Origin: Toxonevra muliebris
Lineage: Eukaryota; Arthropoda; Insecta; Diptera; Pallopteridae
DNA: 64,000 bases
NCBI GenBank assembly: GCA_963691655.1
Contig: OY829330.1
Span: 18,408,182 to 18,472,181, forward strand
Direction of reading: 5' to 3'
Shown here: piece after piece, positions 32,050-42,290 of the stretch
Layout: each line of letters begins with the position of its first letter
Numbering within the stretch: the first letter of the stretch is position 1
Notes under the pieces: model-generated
What the model saw: only the letters and a program-made list of their open reading frames with translations
Database searches by the model: none
What the model was told of the DNA's origin: nothing
Made by a program: the position numbers and the translations under genes

Positions 32050-32298
32050 GTGAGGAAAGCGATAGGAATTTGACACGACGGACAAAATTTGGGAGGACAG
32101 AAAAAAAACTCTAAGTCTTGTAACCTGCAAAGACGTGTGCGGCTTGCCGTTAAACGTCGGAGGAACAACAAGCCGACTTGGTTATTAGTCAGGGAAAACT
32201 TCAAGTCTTGTAAACTGCGAAGACGTGTGCGGCTTGCCGTTGAACGTCGCGCTGCACCAGCACGATCCATCGAATTCGTAAGTTACACGCCGGCCTGT
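32050..32298 (+). repeat. 88-bp tandem pair
   Basis: AAGTCTTGTAA-CTGC-AAGAC followed by GTGTGCGGCTTGCCGTT occurs at 32112 and again at 32200, a period of 88 bases. The linking halves differ. Open frames exist on both strands but carry no known motif. Confidence 0.7.
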
Positions 32299-32530
32299 GA
32301 ATTTCAAAGAATCCCTTTACACATATATTCTAGAGTGGTTTTAGCCAAAACAATTTTAAATTTTTTTTGACCTCCTTGAAAGCAAAATAAAAAGGGAAGT
32401 GCCAGTAATGGAAAATGTCGGATTCTCTAAGAATTCACGCTTTTTTCAATACGCTTCAAGTCTTCCTTAAAAAGTAAAAAAGCTTGGCTTGTTTCTGCTG
32501 CCTCTAATTGTGTTAGCTCCAGCAGAGTGT
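32299..32530 (+). repeat. repeat family T, copy 1
   Basis: Direct match to 38966-39194 (GTGAATTTCAAAG, TTTACACATATATTCTAGAG, CAATACGCTTCAAGTCTTCC, GCTTCTGCTGCCTCTAATTG in part). Function unknown. Confidence 0.85.
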
Positions 32531-32818
32531 GCCACATGAAATGAATTCAACAAATTACTCTTTAAATTAATTAAATTAAATTATAAACTGCACAATATTT
32601 TTTCGCGCTAAAAATTAACTATCAAAATAACGGATCAGCTGTTTAGATGAAAGTTTTTAATAGTTTTCTGTTCACGTGATTTTTCTGATAGTTTCTTTTT
32701 TTGACAATTTTTTTCCCAATCTTTATTTTACTCTCTCCCTGAAAGTTTTTGATGGAAAAGTACGTGAACAGAGCTATAGTTGGTAATATTTCGTTTCATG
32801 CGAGAACGCTGTTGTTTA

Positions 32819-33332
32819 AGTGGCTGTTCAGACGGGAGCAAGCATTAAAAGCCTGGGCAGGCGTGTCGTGTTCACATGAATGCAACCATGACGGACTTTT
32901 TCTAATCAAAAAGGAACGGTGGAATTAGAATTTTGTCACTTTTTCTTGTGCTTAATAGGTTCTTTTGTTCGCAAAAAAATGCAAAAGAAATATCAATTAT
33001 GTGCCTTAAATATGTACTAAAAATTAAATAAAAGCAACAATCTCTTAAGAAATTAAAATAAGTTTATAAAAAAATAGCAAGAAAATGAAAACTGTGTGTG
33101 CCGTAGATGCGCATTGTTTGTTTGCGTTCATGTTGCCTATTCAACTTCAAAAAAATTATGAGGGAAAGTGGCAAAATCGGAACAATATGAACATGGAACA
33201 TTCATCAATGCGCCGATTTTTATTTTATTTTTGGATTTTCGGTGCAACTCTGCTATCTCTTTCTCTCTACCTATTTCTTCTACCTTTCTTTTTCAGACAT
33301 GATTCATGTCTGCACTCGTCTGAACAGCCACT
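32819..33332. mobile_element. MITE with 17-bp terminal repeats and TA target
   Basis: AGTGGCTGTTCAGACGGG on the left and, reverse complement of the right end, AGTGGCTGTTCAGACGAG. TA flanks both (32817-32818 and 33333-33334). 514 bp; the open frame at 33085-33408 runs past the right end and has no motif. TA target suggests a Tc1/mariner-mobilised MITE. Confidence 0.75.
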
Positions 33333-33453
33333 TAGAGACGTCAACAGGACTGTCGTTTTGAAATTTTTTTGTGAAGTGAAATTCTTAAAAAAGCGAAGTG
33401 ATTTTTAAAAAAGTGAAGTGTTTTTTGATGCGTAATAAGAAATTGACATATTT

Positions 33454-33699
33454 TCACAATTTATCTGGTTTTGTGTTCTTAGTTTGCGAAAAAAAAACTT
33501 TTGGTGGAGCACTACCGTGAGGCAGACAAAATAAGGCTCCGACAAAACTTTTTGAATGAGGGTACATAATTTGTTTTAGGGAATTTTTCAAGCTAAAATG
33601 GCAGAATTCTTCGAAACTGTCGCGTTTTTGCATTAAATCATTTCGAAATAAAATCCTCCATTCGCCTTCTAAATCGTCTACCTCTTCATTTTCAACCAA
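33454..33699 (-). pseudogene. hAT transposase C-terminal (dimerisation) remnant
   Basis: 81 residues: EVDDLEGEWRILFRNDL, SFEEFCHFSL, then SKSFVGALFCLPHGSAPPK and VFFSQTKNTKPDKL. The order W, EEF, then LPHxSAxxxxVFS and a lysine-rich end is that of the hAT C-terminal dimerisation region, with the usual ERVFS changed to PKVFF. Upstream catalytic parts were not found. Confidence 0.65.
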
Positions 33700-34244
33700 A
33701 TTCTAATAAATTATATGACAGTGCGTCATCAGTGTTGCTACATAGGTATTTAAATTTAACACAAAAGGTCTCAGAATATGCTAAAGGATGTATGCTAATG
33801 GTATCTTTTTACTTTTTATAGGGGATATAAATTCAAACACACCGATCTGGCTACAGTCGGAGAATATTACAGAGATGAGCATATTTAGATTTTTTATCGA
33901 TTTTAGTCTTTCAATGAAACTGGGAAACCGACGTGTTTTTATGAAAGAGGAAGTGACGAAGTGTCAGGCTTGAAAGTGAAGTGACAGCGACAGCACTGGA
34001 CGTCAAGTCTGCCTCAGTCGGTCGACTATGCATCGTCAGTGCTCATGATTGCAAATAAAAAAAAAAAAACAAACAAAAATAATAATAATATTCAACGTTG
34101 TGTAGGTTAAGTGGATCGTAGATCAAAAGACAACGGCAAAATTATGCGAAGCTATTGGTTTAATTGAATGACGGTTACGGTACTCAAGCTCTATATATAT
34201 ACTGTATCGCTTAGTACAGTTGAAGAAATTTTTTTTTTGTAATT
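33700..34244. other. stretch with nothing recognised
   Basis: A-run and AAT repeat at 34058-34090; AT microsatellite at 34190-34205. Short open frames lack motifs. Confidence 0.5.
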
Positions 34245-34385
34245 TGAGAAATTTATACCATAAATTTATAGGTCCAGCGAAGATATGATTACAGCGCCGG
34301 CAGCGAAAATGTGATATGTCATATCGCTCATTTACTAAAAGACTGACATAACTCAAAAAATACAAGATTTTGCAGAAAATGCGTT

Positions 34386-35618
34386 GGGAGTATGAATGTA
34401 TAAACTCGTAATTGTGACTAACTTCATATCTATCATACGCGCCATTTTTTTGACATTGACAGCTATTCGTTCTCGAAGAGCGCCAAAAATACTATAAGAA
34501 TTGATCTGTCAAATAATTTTCATAATTTTACAAAAGTGTTTTACTATAGCTGAAAATGTCGAATTTCGTGCCAAAAGAAAAACGCAATTGAAGCACATCG
34601 TTTACTCACTGAAGCTTATCCTGACTGTGCTACGTTAGAATGTGTCAGGTGTGGTATGCTCGTTTCAAAAGTGGTGATTTTGATGTTGAAGACAGGTAAC
34701 GTTCAGGCGGCCCGAAAAAGTTCGAAGATGAAGAATTGAAGGCATTACTCGAAGAAGATTCATGTCAAACGCAACAAGAACTTGCAGAGTCTTTAGAAGT
34801 CGATCAATCAACCATTTCTAAACGATTAAAAGCATTGGGAATGATTCAAAAGCAAGGAAATCGGGTGCCGTACGAATTGAAGCCGAGAGACGTCGAACGA
34901 CGATTTTTCACATGTGAACTGCTCATTAAACGACAGAAAAGAAAGGGTTTTCTGCATCGAATTGTGACTGGCGATGAAAAGTGGATACGTTACGATAACC
35001 CAAAGCGTAAAAAATCATGGGGACCGCCCGGACATGCATCAACATCAATGGCAAAGCCGAACATCCACGGATCCAAGCTCATTCTGTGTATTTGGTGGGA
35101 TATGAAAGGTGTCGTGTATTATGAGCTGTTGAAACCGAATGAAACGATCCCTGGCGACCGCTACAGACTACAATAGATGCGTTTGAGCCGAGAATTAAAG
35201 GATAAGAGGCCAGAATATGAGAATAGACACGACGAAGTTATTCTTCAGCACGACAATGCTCGGCCGCATGTTGCAAGGAAAGTAAAAACATACTTGGAAA
35301 CGCTGAAATGGGAAGTGCTACCCCACCCGCTGTATTCTCCAGACATTGCTCCTTCTGATTACCACTTGTTCCGATCGATGACACATGGCCTGGCTGAACA
35401 GCACTTCCGTTCTTTCGAAGAACTCAAAAAATGGGTCGATTCGTGAATAGCCTCAAAAGATGAGGAGTTCTTTCGACGCGGAATCCGTATGCTACCAGAA
35501 AGATGGGAGAAGGTTGTGGCTAACGATGAACAATACTTAAAGAATAAATTTATAATCACTTTTTCACAATAACTGTCCAAATTACGGAAAAAATACGAGT
35601 TTATACATTCATACTCCC
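34386..35618 (+). mobile_element. mariner-family transposon (mellifera-like)
   Basis: 25-bp perfect terminal repeats: GGGAGTATGAATGTATAAAC plus TCGTA on the left (34386-34410), inverted at 35594-35618. TA follows on the right; on the left it has become TT. 1233 bp, the usual mariner size. Confidence 0.93.
34556..35572 (+). pseudogene. mariner transposase (DD34D), broken
   Basis: ATG at 34556 then MSNFVPKEKRN. A deletion and frame change remove about 40 N-terminal residues. The helix-turn-helix region survives ([20 protein letters not shown]). Catalytic residues are all there: [22 protein letters not shown] and YSPDIAPSDYHLF. WVPHELK-type motif appears as [14 protein letters not shown]. Nonsense codons: TAA 34697-34699, TAG 35174-35176 (where Leu is expected), TGA 35444-35446 (where Trp is expected). 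It is close to the mellifera subfamily by its wording. Confidence 0.95.
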
Positions 35619-36480
35619 TATAAAATCAGAATATGAAATTTTTACAAAATATGAAGCGTGACGTAATGAATAATTCTGCATCATTAACTCGAAAATCGTG
35701 TTTTTTGACTTATGACAGTATTTTAGTAAATGAGTGATATGTAGATTAGATGGCTTATTTGCTCCATACATTTTGCTAAAGTATTTCCGATCTTCATTGT
35801 GACAGCAGAATATGAAAATACGGTGCTAAAAACCAATTAAAATTAAAAAAAAATTTAAATTTGCGAAAACTGGATGCGCTACTCCAAAAAAAAGTGATTT
35901 CAAAGGATGTTTTACAACTTGCACTTAAAAGATTTTAGGATATCTATACTGATTTAAAAAATTTTAGGTAATTTAATTTAGTTTATTTAAAATACAACAT
36001 TTGGCAACATTTGCCAAAGGTGAACTTGATTCTACTCAATATGGGTTCACTAAAAGTTAATTTACTAGTTCAAATATAACTCAATTTTAAAAAAATTACC
36101 GTTATCTGGAAAATTCTAACGGTTGAATTAAAAAATTGGTAAAAAAGTGTCAAATGGTCACTTTAGGCGCTAGGGGCGGCTTTCGGTTTAATTGTATCAA
36201 AAAACTAGGTACGCCATTCGCTTTAGCGGCTTTTTTTAAATGGGTATAGATATATGAAAATCTTTTATATGCTAGTTGAATGCTTTTTCCATACAAAATC
36301 CCAAACCTATGGTAAAACATCCTTTAAATTCACTATTTCCAGTTTTCGCAAATTTAAAAATTTTTTTTTCATTTTAATTAGTTTTTAGCACCCTATTTTC
36401 ATATTCTGCTGTCACAATGAAGATTTGAAATACTTTAGAAAAATAAGTCATCTAATGTAGATGAGTCCAAAATGGGTGTC

Positions 36481-37080
36481 GATAGTAGTTGGTATAATGG
36501 CAGAAATAATGGTATTTAAATGATGATAAGCGAAAAATTCGTGTTCGAGAAATCGATGGGTGTTTTAATGAATTTGCGGAGAATGATGAAATGCCAGCAA
36601 CACGAACAGCATTTGCCGCAATTCAATGCACCATATTTTGTGTTAAAATGGCGAGAATGCGATGAATTGATATACACTTACCATTAATTTAAATTTTTAA
36701 TAGTAAGAAATGATAAAATTATTAAATTGATATTTTATAAATCGGCAACAACGAATGAATTACAACGCGACTTATTTTTTACGAAAGTGTTTAACTTTTC
36801 TTTTTTTTTTAATGTTTATTGATTTGATTTTATAATTTTTTAATTAATGTGTGTATTCAAGTCGCTTTACAATACAAATAAAGATTGATTTTAGATTAAC
36901 TAAGAAAAAACTAAGAAAATTCACAACATACATATAAAAAAAGAATGCCAAATCCATAATTATATTAGGTTACCATAGATAACAATAATTCATATTATTT
37001 CAAAAGGTACTGTTTATGTACTATGCGTAAAATATAAACAAAAGGTTTAAAATATAAGATTTAGTTTATGAAATATTAAT
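36481..37080. other. AT-rich stretch, nothing recognised
   Basis: No repeat match in the window and no coding motif. Confidence 0.5.
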
Positions 37081-37084
37081 CTCT

Positions 37085-38110
37085 CCCAACACTGGCAACG
37101 AGAACTGCAACAGCACCTAGAATATATGGACTGGACGTGGACAAAATTTCGCAAAAAAGAAGTACCATTACGACTTATTTGTTCGTCAATAAATTCCCCC
37201 TCTTATGACTTATGCAAATATATGGTAGATATACTTAAAAATGTGACTAAAAATTTAAAATACAATGTTAAGGACGCTGTTGAATTCAAAACAAAATTAA
37301 ATAACTCGTATATATATGTCGATGAAAAACTCGTATCATTTGACGTCGTATCACTATTCCCTAGTATACCAGTGAACCACGCTTTAAACATTATTGAAAC
37401 AATATGGAATATAATCAAGCACTACACAAATATGTCACGGGACCTTTTTATGACGATAATAAAATTCTGCGTAAAAGACAACAGATATTTCAAGTTTGGG
37501 GAGAAAATCTGTGAACAACGCAGTGGTTTGCCAATGGGAGCACCTGCATCGCCGATGGTAGCGGACTTAGTCATGGAAGAAATACTTGAAAAATTTGAGA
37601 AAGAGACAAAGGAGAAGACAAAATTGCTCACCAACTATGTAGATGACTTGTTCGGACGCTATAGACGACACATTAGAGAGACTAAACAAATATCATAGAA
37701 TTATGCAATTCACAAAAGAAGTAGAAGACAACCAAAAACTACCAGATTTGGAAACAGTGATTATAAGACTTAATAATACAATAAAAATGGATTGGTACCA
37801 GAAACCTACAGCAACTGGAAGATTAATAAATTACAATTCCAGACATCTTAAACGAATAATAATTAACACAGCGCATAATGAGTGTTAATAATTTCACAGG
37901 ACTAACAAAGAAGATAAAGATATAGATATTGGAACCAAATGACTTTCCCAAAAATTTATAAGTTTAATCAACAACTTCTGTAACAAAAATAAGAAACCTA
38001 GTACACCCAGAGAAATACTTAACTCGTTTGAAGAAAAACGGCTATCAAATTGAGGAAAAATGGGAATGATTTGGCGCCATAGAAACGGTTTCCTCATTTA
38101 GATATACAAA
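37085..38110 (+). pseudogene. Penelope-like element reverse transcriptase remnant
   Basis: APRIYGL (37108-37130) opens the conserved part, a frame shift follows, then VPLRLICSSINSPSYDLCKY, EKLVSFDVVSLFPSIPVNHA (first catalytic Asp), SGLPMGAPASPMVADLVMEE and TNYVDDLF (catalytic YVDD). Another shift at about 37650 leads to YHRIMQFTKEVEDNQKLPD, DWYQKPTATGRLINYNSRHL and FISLINNFCNK. This is the Penelope-like order. The GIY-YIG endonuclease expected downstream was not seen and the region beyond 38110 is repeat A. No N-terminal part. Confidence 0.92.
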
Positions 38111-38126
38111 ATTTCTTTGAATTGAG

Positions 38127-38335
38127 GAAATATTTTTCACAAATTATATCAACAGCCACAAACACAACCGCTTCGCTTGAAATAGAGACGCCGACTAAAA
38201 AATTCAAAAGAAAAACAAAGCGAACGCGATTGTCTGCTAAGGCCAAAAGAGTAAAGCTAGTTTTTTGTGTATACCAAAATTTTGTATGGAGAACATTTTT
38301 GGTATATTCGTCTCTTCCTTACATTTTCTATGCAC
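38127..38335 (+). repeat. duplicated exon-like repeat A, copy 2
   Basis: Near-identical to 17683-17895, with the same acceptor-like and donor-like words and the same basic open segment. Here it directly follows the Penelope-like remnant. Confidence 0.8.
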
Positions 38336-38794
38336 AAAGAATATGTAAGTTTAATGATGCCACCTTATTTTATTCTAAATAAGGTAATTTGTCCCTTTAT
38401 GGTATTTTGATGCTTTTGTTTCGCAGCCAAATGGGGCTTGAATTTTTATATGCTGATGCGACTAAATTTTGGAAGAAATAGGTTTATGGAAACGTCCATT
38501 GTTCCATGCACATTTGTGTTAACAATAGACAAAGTAATTCGTAAAAGCTATTGAGTTAAAATTGTATGCAGCGACGCGTTGTAAGGACTAAGTTTTAGAA
38601 AAAAATTATATATTTACCATTTACCACACCCATATTTTCTTGTATTTTACCTACTTTTTTATCTTACTTTCCTTTAATTTTAGTTTTAACAATTTTATTA
38701 AAATTTGGGATTTTATTGCAATTGGTGGGCAGCACCGTAACTAAATTTCCAAAAATGAAGAAATAGCTTACTTCAAATTGAACACCAGGGTTGC
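38336..38794. other. sequence separating repeats A and B in copy 2
   Basis: About 450 bases absent between A and B at 17.9 kb. AT-rich; no clear terminal repeats or target duplication were found, so insertion here or loss there cannot be decided. Confidence 0.5.
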
Positions 38795-38925
38795 ATGAAA
38801 GGAACACATTTTTCTTCATTTTGAGGAAAATTTACTTAAACGAGAGAAATTTTCGTGGATTCAAATTGAGGAAACTTTTTCTTTGTTTTAGAGATGGGTA
38901 TTTTTCTGGGTGTAGTTTCATAGTT
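38795..38925 (+). repeat. repeat B, copy 2
   Basis: Nearly identical to 17922-18045. Confidence 0.85.
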
Positions 38926-38965
38926 CAAATATGCATGACTGCTGTATCAGGGCCTGTAACTTTCA

Positions 38966-39194
38966 ATTGACTGTGAATTTCAAAGGATGCCTTTACACAT
39001 ATATTCTAGAGCGATTTAAGTCAAAACATTTTTAAATTTTTTTGACCTACTTGAAAGCAAAAAAAAAAGTGAAGCGCCCTGTCGGCTTCTCTAACAATTA
39101 ACGCTTCTTTTCAATACGCTTCAAGTCTTCCTTAAAAAGTAAAAAGGTTTGGCTTGCTTCTGCTGCCTCTAATTGTATTAGCTCCAGCAGGTTG
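38966..39194 (+). repeat. repeat family T, copy 2
   Basis: Direct match to 32299-32530; both end near GCTCCAGCAG. Confidence 0.85.
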
Positions 39195-40980
39195 TTCGTT
39201 AAAAAAAAACACTGATTACTGTTTGTACGGTTGTAAATCTGTGGGATACTTCAAAAGTAAAAATGGAACAAGCAAACGGAGAAAATATAACACAGCAATT
39301 GTAATGTAAATACTTTATATAAACACTTCATATTTATTTATTGGTATAAATTTATACTGCCAATCTATAGTAAAAATTATTATAAAATAAAATGCTTATA
39401 ATCTTCGGCTTCGTCAAATACTTCGGCCACTTTTTGCCGAAGGTGCAATTTTAGGCCGAATAGCCGAATAATCGGTCGGACACTATAATAAATACAAAAA
39501 TTTTTTGTTTGCATGTTAGACAATTTTTCTGTTTTTTGACAGATAATACATACCATATCCTGAATTGGCATGCCAGCACTGGCAGGTATAGACGCAGTGT
39601 TACATCATTGATGTCTGAGACAAAGTTGTTTATTGTGAAAAGATAAATATTGTTTGCGTTTACAGCAATCCTCCAGCTGCTCGGCGTACCGCAATTTTGG
39701 TGCTCAGACACACTCTTTACTTTTTTAAGAGGAATATTTTTGTCCAAGGAAGTATATCAGTATTCGAAGCCATTTAGCCTGTACGAACAATTTTAAATAA
39801 ATTTTACCAAAAATCCCCTAAAACAAAGATAGAGAGAACAGGTGGATGGTTGGTGTGGAAAAACAAATGTTTATCTTTTTGTAATACAGAACTCAGATGC
39901 CAAAGCTGTACGACTTCAATATAATATATATATACTTATCTACCAATATCAATTATAAATGCTATGATTTTTGCAAGAGAAATAAAATAAAGAAGAAGTA
40001 TAGCAAAAATATATTCCGATCAAAATCGAATCATTTACATGAGTAGTTCCACTTCCACGTGTTCAATGGTGTCAACATTCTTCTCAGTTATTGCTATCAA
40101 CATCCCATCTTAACATACAAACCTTCATCATCTTTCTTACTATGGCTCTCTAATAACTATCAACATACATCCTTTACAACTAAATTTTGATTGCTTGCCT
40201 TACTATGGTTCCCCATATCGCTGACTTAATTTGCTAAAGCGCTAAGACGCATTTTTCAAATTTTTTAAGAGAAGCAAAAAATATTTTTGTATTTGGAGTA
40301 CTGTTACGAGAATTTGTAATTTAAACTAAAAGAAAAGATTGCAAGTTTTCAGTGTAGGTTTCTAAAATTTTCGGTACCGGTTTTTCATCATAATCCATGG
40401 AAAACTCAATACTATATATATATATATAAAACCGAGATGGAACAGTCACTAACTCAAGTGTACCCATACTTTATCCACCAAATTCCATTGACAAATCATA
40501 TTATCATTCTAAATCTTGCACTACAAATAGTTGCTAAGATATACAATAATGAAAAATCAGGCTATATCGAAAGTTCCTCGCCGTCTTTTTCAATCCTAAC
40601 CGCATTTTTTTTTTTGGCGTGGTTTTGTCAACCAATGTGAGTAAACGGTTCTGGAAATATATATAAAAGCATTAGAGTTGAACGGAAAAGGCCACGCCTA
40701 TCCATATTTTATCAAAGAATGCCATTGACAAATAACGTTTTTTAGAGACGTGCCACAAATGAATACTGAGATATTCCATAGCTAAAACTCATATAGGAGA
40801 TGCCATGTCCCCTTTTTTCAATTTCACAGACCTTTTTCCTGCGGCATTACACTACCAATTAACATCCTTGTACTAAATCTCTGGTTGTGGAGATATACCC
40901 AAAAATTATCTGAGTTATTGATGAGCATATGTTCATGAAATCAAGTTACAGTTTTATATAATAGTATAAAAAAAAATAAT
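39195..40980. other. AT-rich stretch, mostly unassigned
   Basis: 39405-39480 contains clustered CTTCGGC and GCCGAA words in both orientations (small hairpins). A TA microsatellite lies at 40413-40431. 40080-40230 has loose repeats of CTTACTATGG. No gene was seen. Confidence 0.5.
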
Positions 40981-41004
40981 TATTTGTACAAAAAAAATAA
41001 TCGC

Positions 41005-41150
41005 TTGGCGGTTTACCTGTAATGGGATTCGAACACACGACACCAAAAAAACTCACAATTTCTTTGCACAATCACAACTTTAGTCTCCTCTTTAACTCAC
41101 TAAGCCACAAACCTTTACAAAACAGCGTGATCAAATTAGTAATATATAAT
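41005..41150 (-). repeat. tRNA-derived SINE-like unit 1
   Basis: Minus strand: TGGCTTAGTGAGTTAAAG (A-box-like) and, about 65 bases on, GTGTTCGAATCCC (B-box). Followed further out by a word shared with unit 2 (CTAATTTGATCAC against CTAATTTCATCAC). Stems do not pair as in a tRNA. Confidence 0.5.
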
Positions 41151-41219
41151 AATGCCTTTTATGTTTTGTTGGATATTTATTTATTTTTTCCACCATACCT
41201 ATAAAAAAAAAATGTATTG

Positions 41220-41375
41220 AAAAAAAGAAATTATTTAGTCTCGCTTCAAGTGGGATTCGAACTCACTATTCCACAACTTTTTCCTTCATCCACTACTTTA
41301 CCTTCCATTCTAACCAACACATCATCATCTACACATCACTATGAAATACTGTGATGAAATTAGTAATATGTAGTT
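41220..41375 (-). repeat. tRNA-derived SINE-like unit 2
   Basis: Minus strand: GTTGGTTAGAATGG (weak A-box) and GAGTTCGAATCCCAC (B-box), plus the shared CATATTACTAATTTCATCAC word. Spacing like unit 1, so both belong to one family. Confidence 0.5.
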
Positions 41376-41867
41376 ACATTCATGAAAATGAAAAAGAATT
41401 TCAAACGCAAAGCTCATACGCATTCTTTTCTGCTTTGTGTTTGTGTGGTGGAAATCACAGCAAGCGAAGTAAAAAAATCTCTGGCTTTGATTCTAGGAAA
41501 AACATAAAACATAACAAATGTAAGGGGAACAAATTTTTAATATAAAAATGCATTTTACAGGTAAACTATTACTTTAGATATATGCCACCACTGGCTTTAT
41601 AAGATAAGATCTATAATCTTTCTATACATAATTTTTATGTACCTCTTATAATTTAGCAGCATTTTGCATTAAGTAGCTAAATTTTATAAAAAAGCTGACT
41701 TTGATCCAAATAATGGTCTATATTAAAGAAACTTTTTGAAATTAATTAAAAATAAATATCGACTTAACTCGACAGATGTCCAAAGGAATTACATACTAAA
41801 TTTCATAGAGCTATATTTTATATATATGGAAGATAGATATGTAAATAAATACAAAAATTGTTTGTTT
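41376..41867. other. stretch with nothing recognised
   Basis: Short open frame at 41351-41545 has no motif; otherwise AT-rich. Confidence 0.5.
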
Positions 41868-42290
41868 ACATGTTACCGTAGCAGCGGTATATGAAATTTA
41901 ACATGTACAATAGAATTAACACTGCATCTCATGTTAAAATCCGATTGTAACAGAAAAGCAAAGAATAAGAAGAAGAGATGCGTGTTTTTGTTGCTTTCCC
42001 GATAGTTGACGAAAATAATCCATTACAGAATTTCAAATTTAACATTTTCAATCGTTTTTACATTGCACCTCGTTGTTATTCTACATTTTGTAACAGAAAT
42101 GAAATAGAGGCATTTGCCAAATACCATAGAAGAAGATTTGTTATGAATGTAAAAAAATGTACATGGAGGATAATTTTTTTATAAGTTTATGGAATATAAA
42201 ATATGAAAAGTTACAACGTTTTAGCTAAATATATTCAACTAAAATGTTTCAACATTTTACCTAAATATACTTATTTTCATATGGCCAATT
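41868..42290 (+). repeat. repeat family R, copy 2 (uninterrupted)
   Basis: Matches 6620-6877 and its continuation at 8134-8175. Its end (CAACATTTTACCTAAATATA, CATATGGCCAATTTTTT) also matches 46266-46310 inverted. Confidence 0.85.

Larger units (their letters stand above)
34245..36480. repeat. palindrome P (inverted repeat of family P), holding a mariner
   Basis: 35740-35970 and 36238-36470 are clear inverted copies of one sequence, which also occurs at 2497-2790. Further out, 34275-34380 (CTCATTTACTAAAA, CATAACTCAAAAAATAC) is inverted relative to 35650-35740 (TTTTGACTTATGACAGTA, TTTTAGTAAATGAGTG). The mariner sits inside the left outer part. The unit looks like a foldback repeat of about 1 kb before the mariner insertion. 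Confidence 0.75.

Noticed and set aside
33085..33408. 107-residue ORF as a gene
   Set aside because: It lies in the TA-flanked MITE and crosses its right end; no motif.
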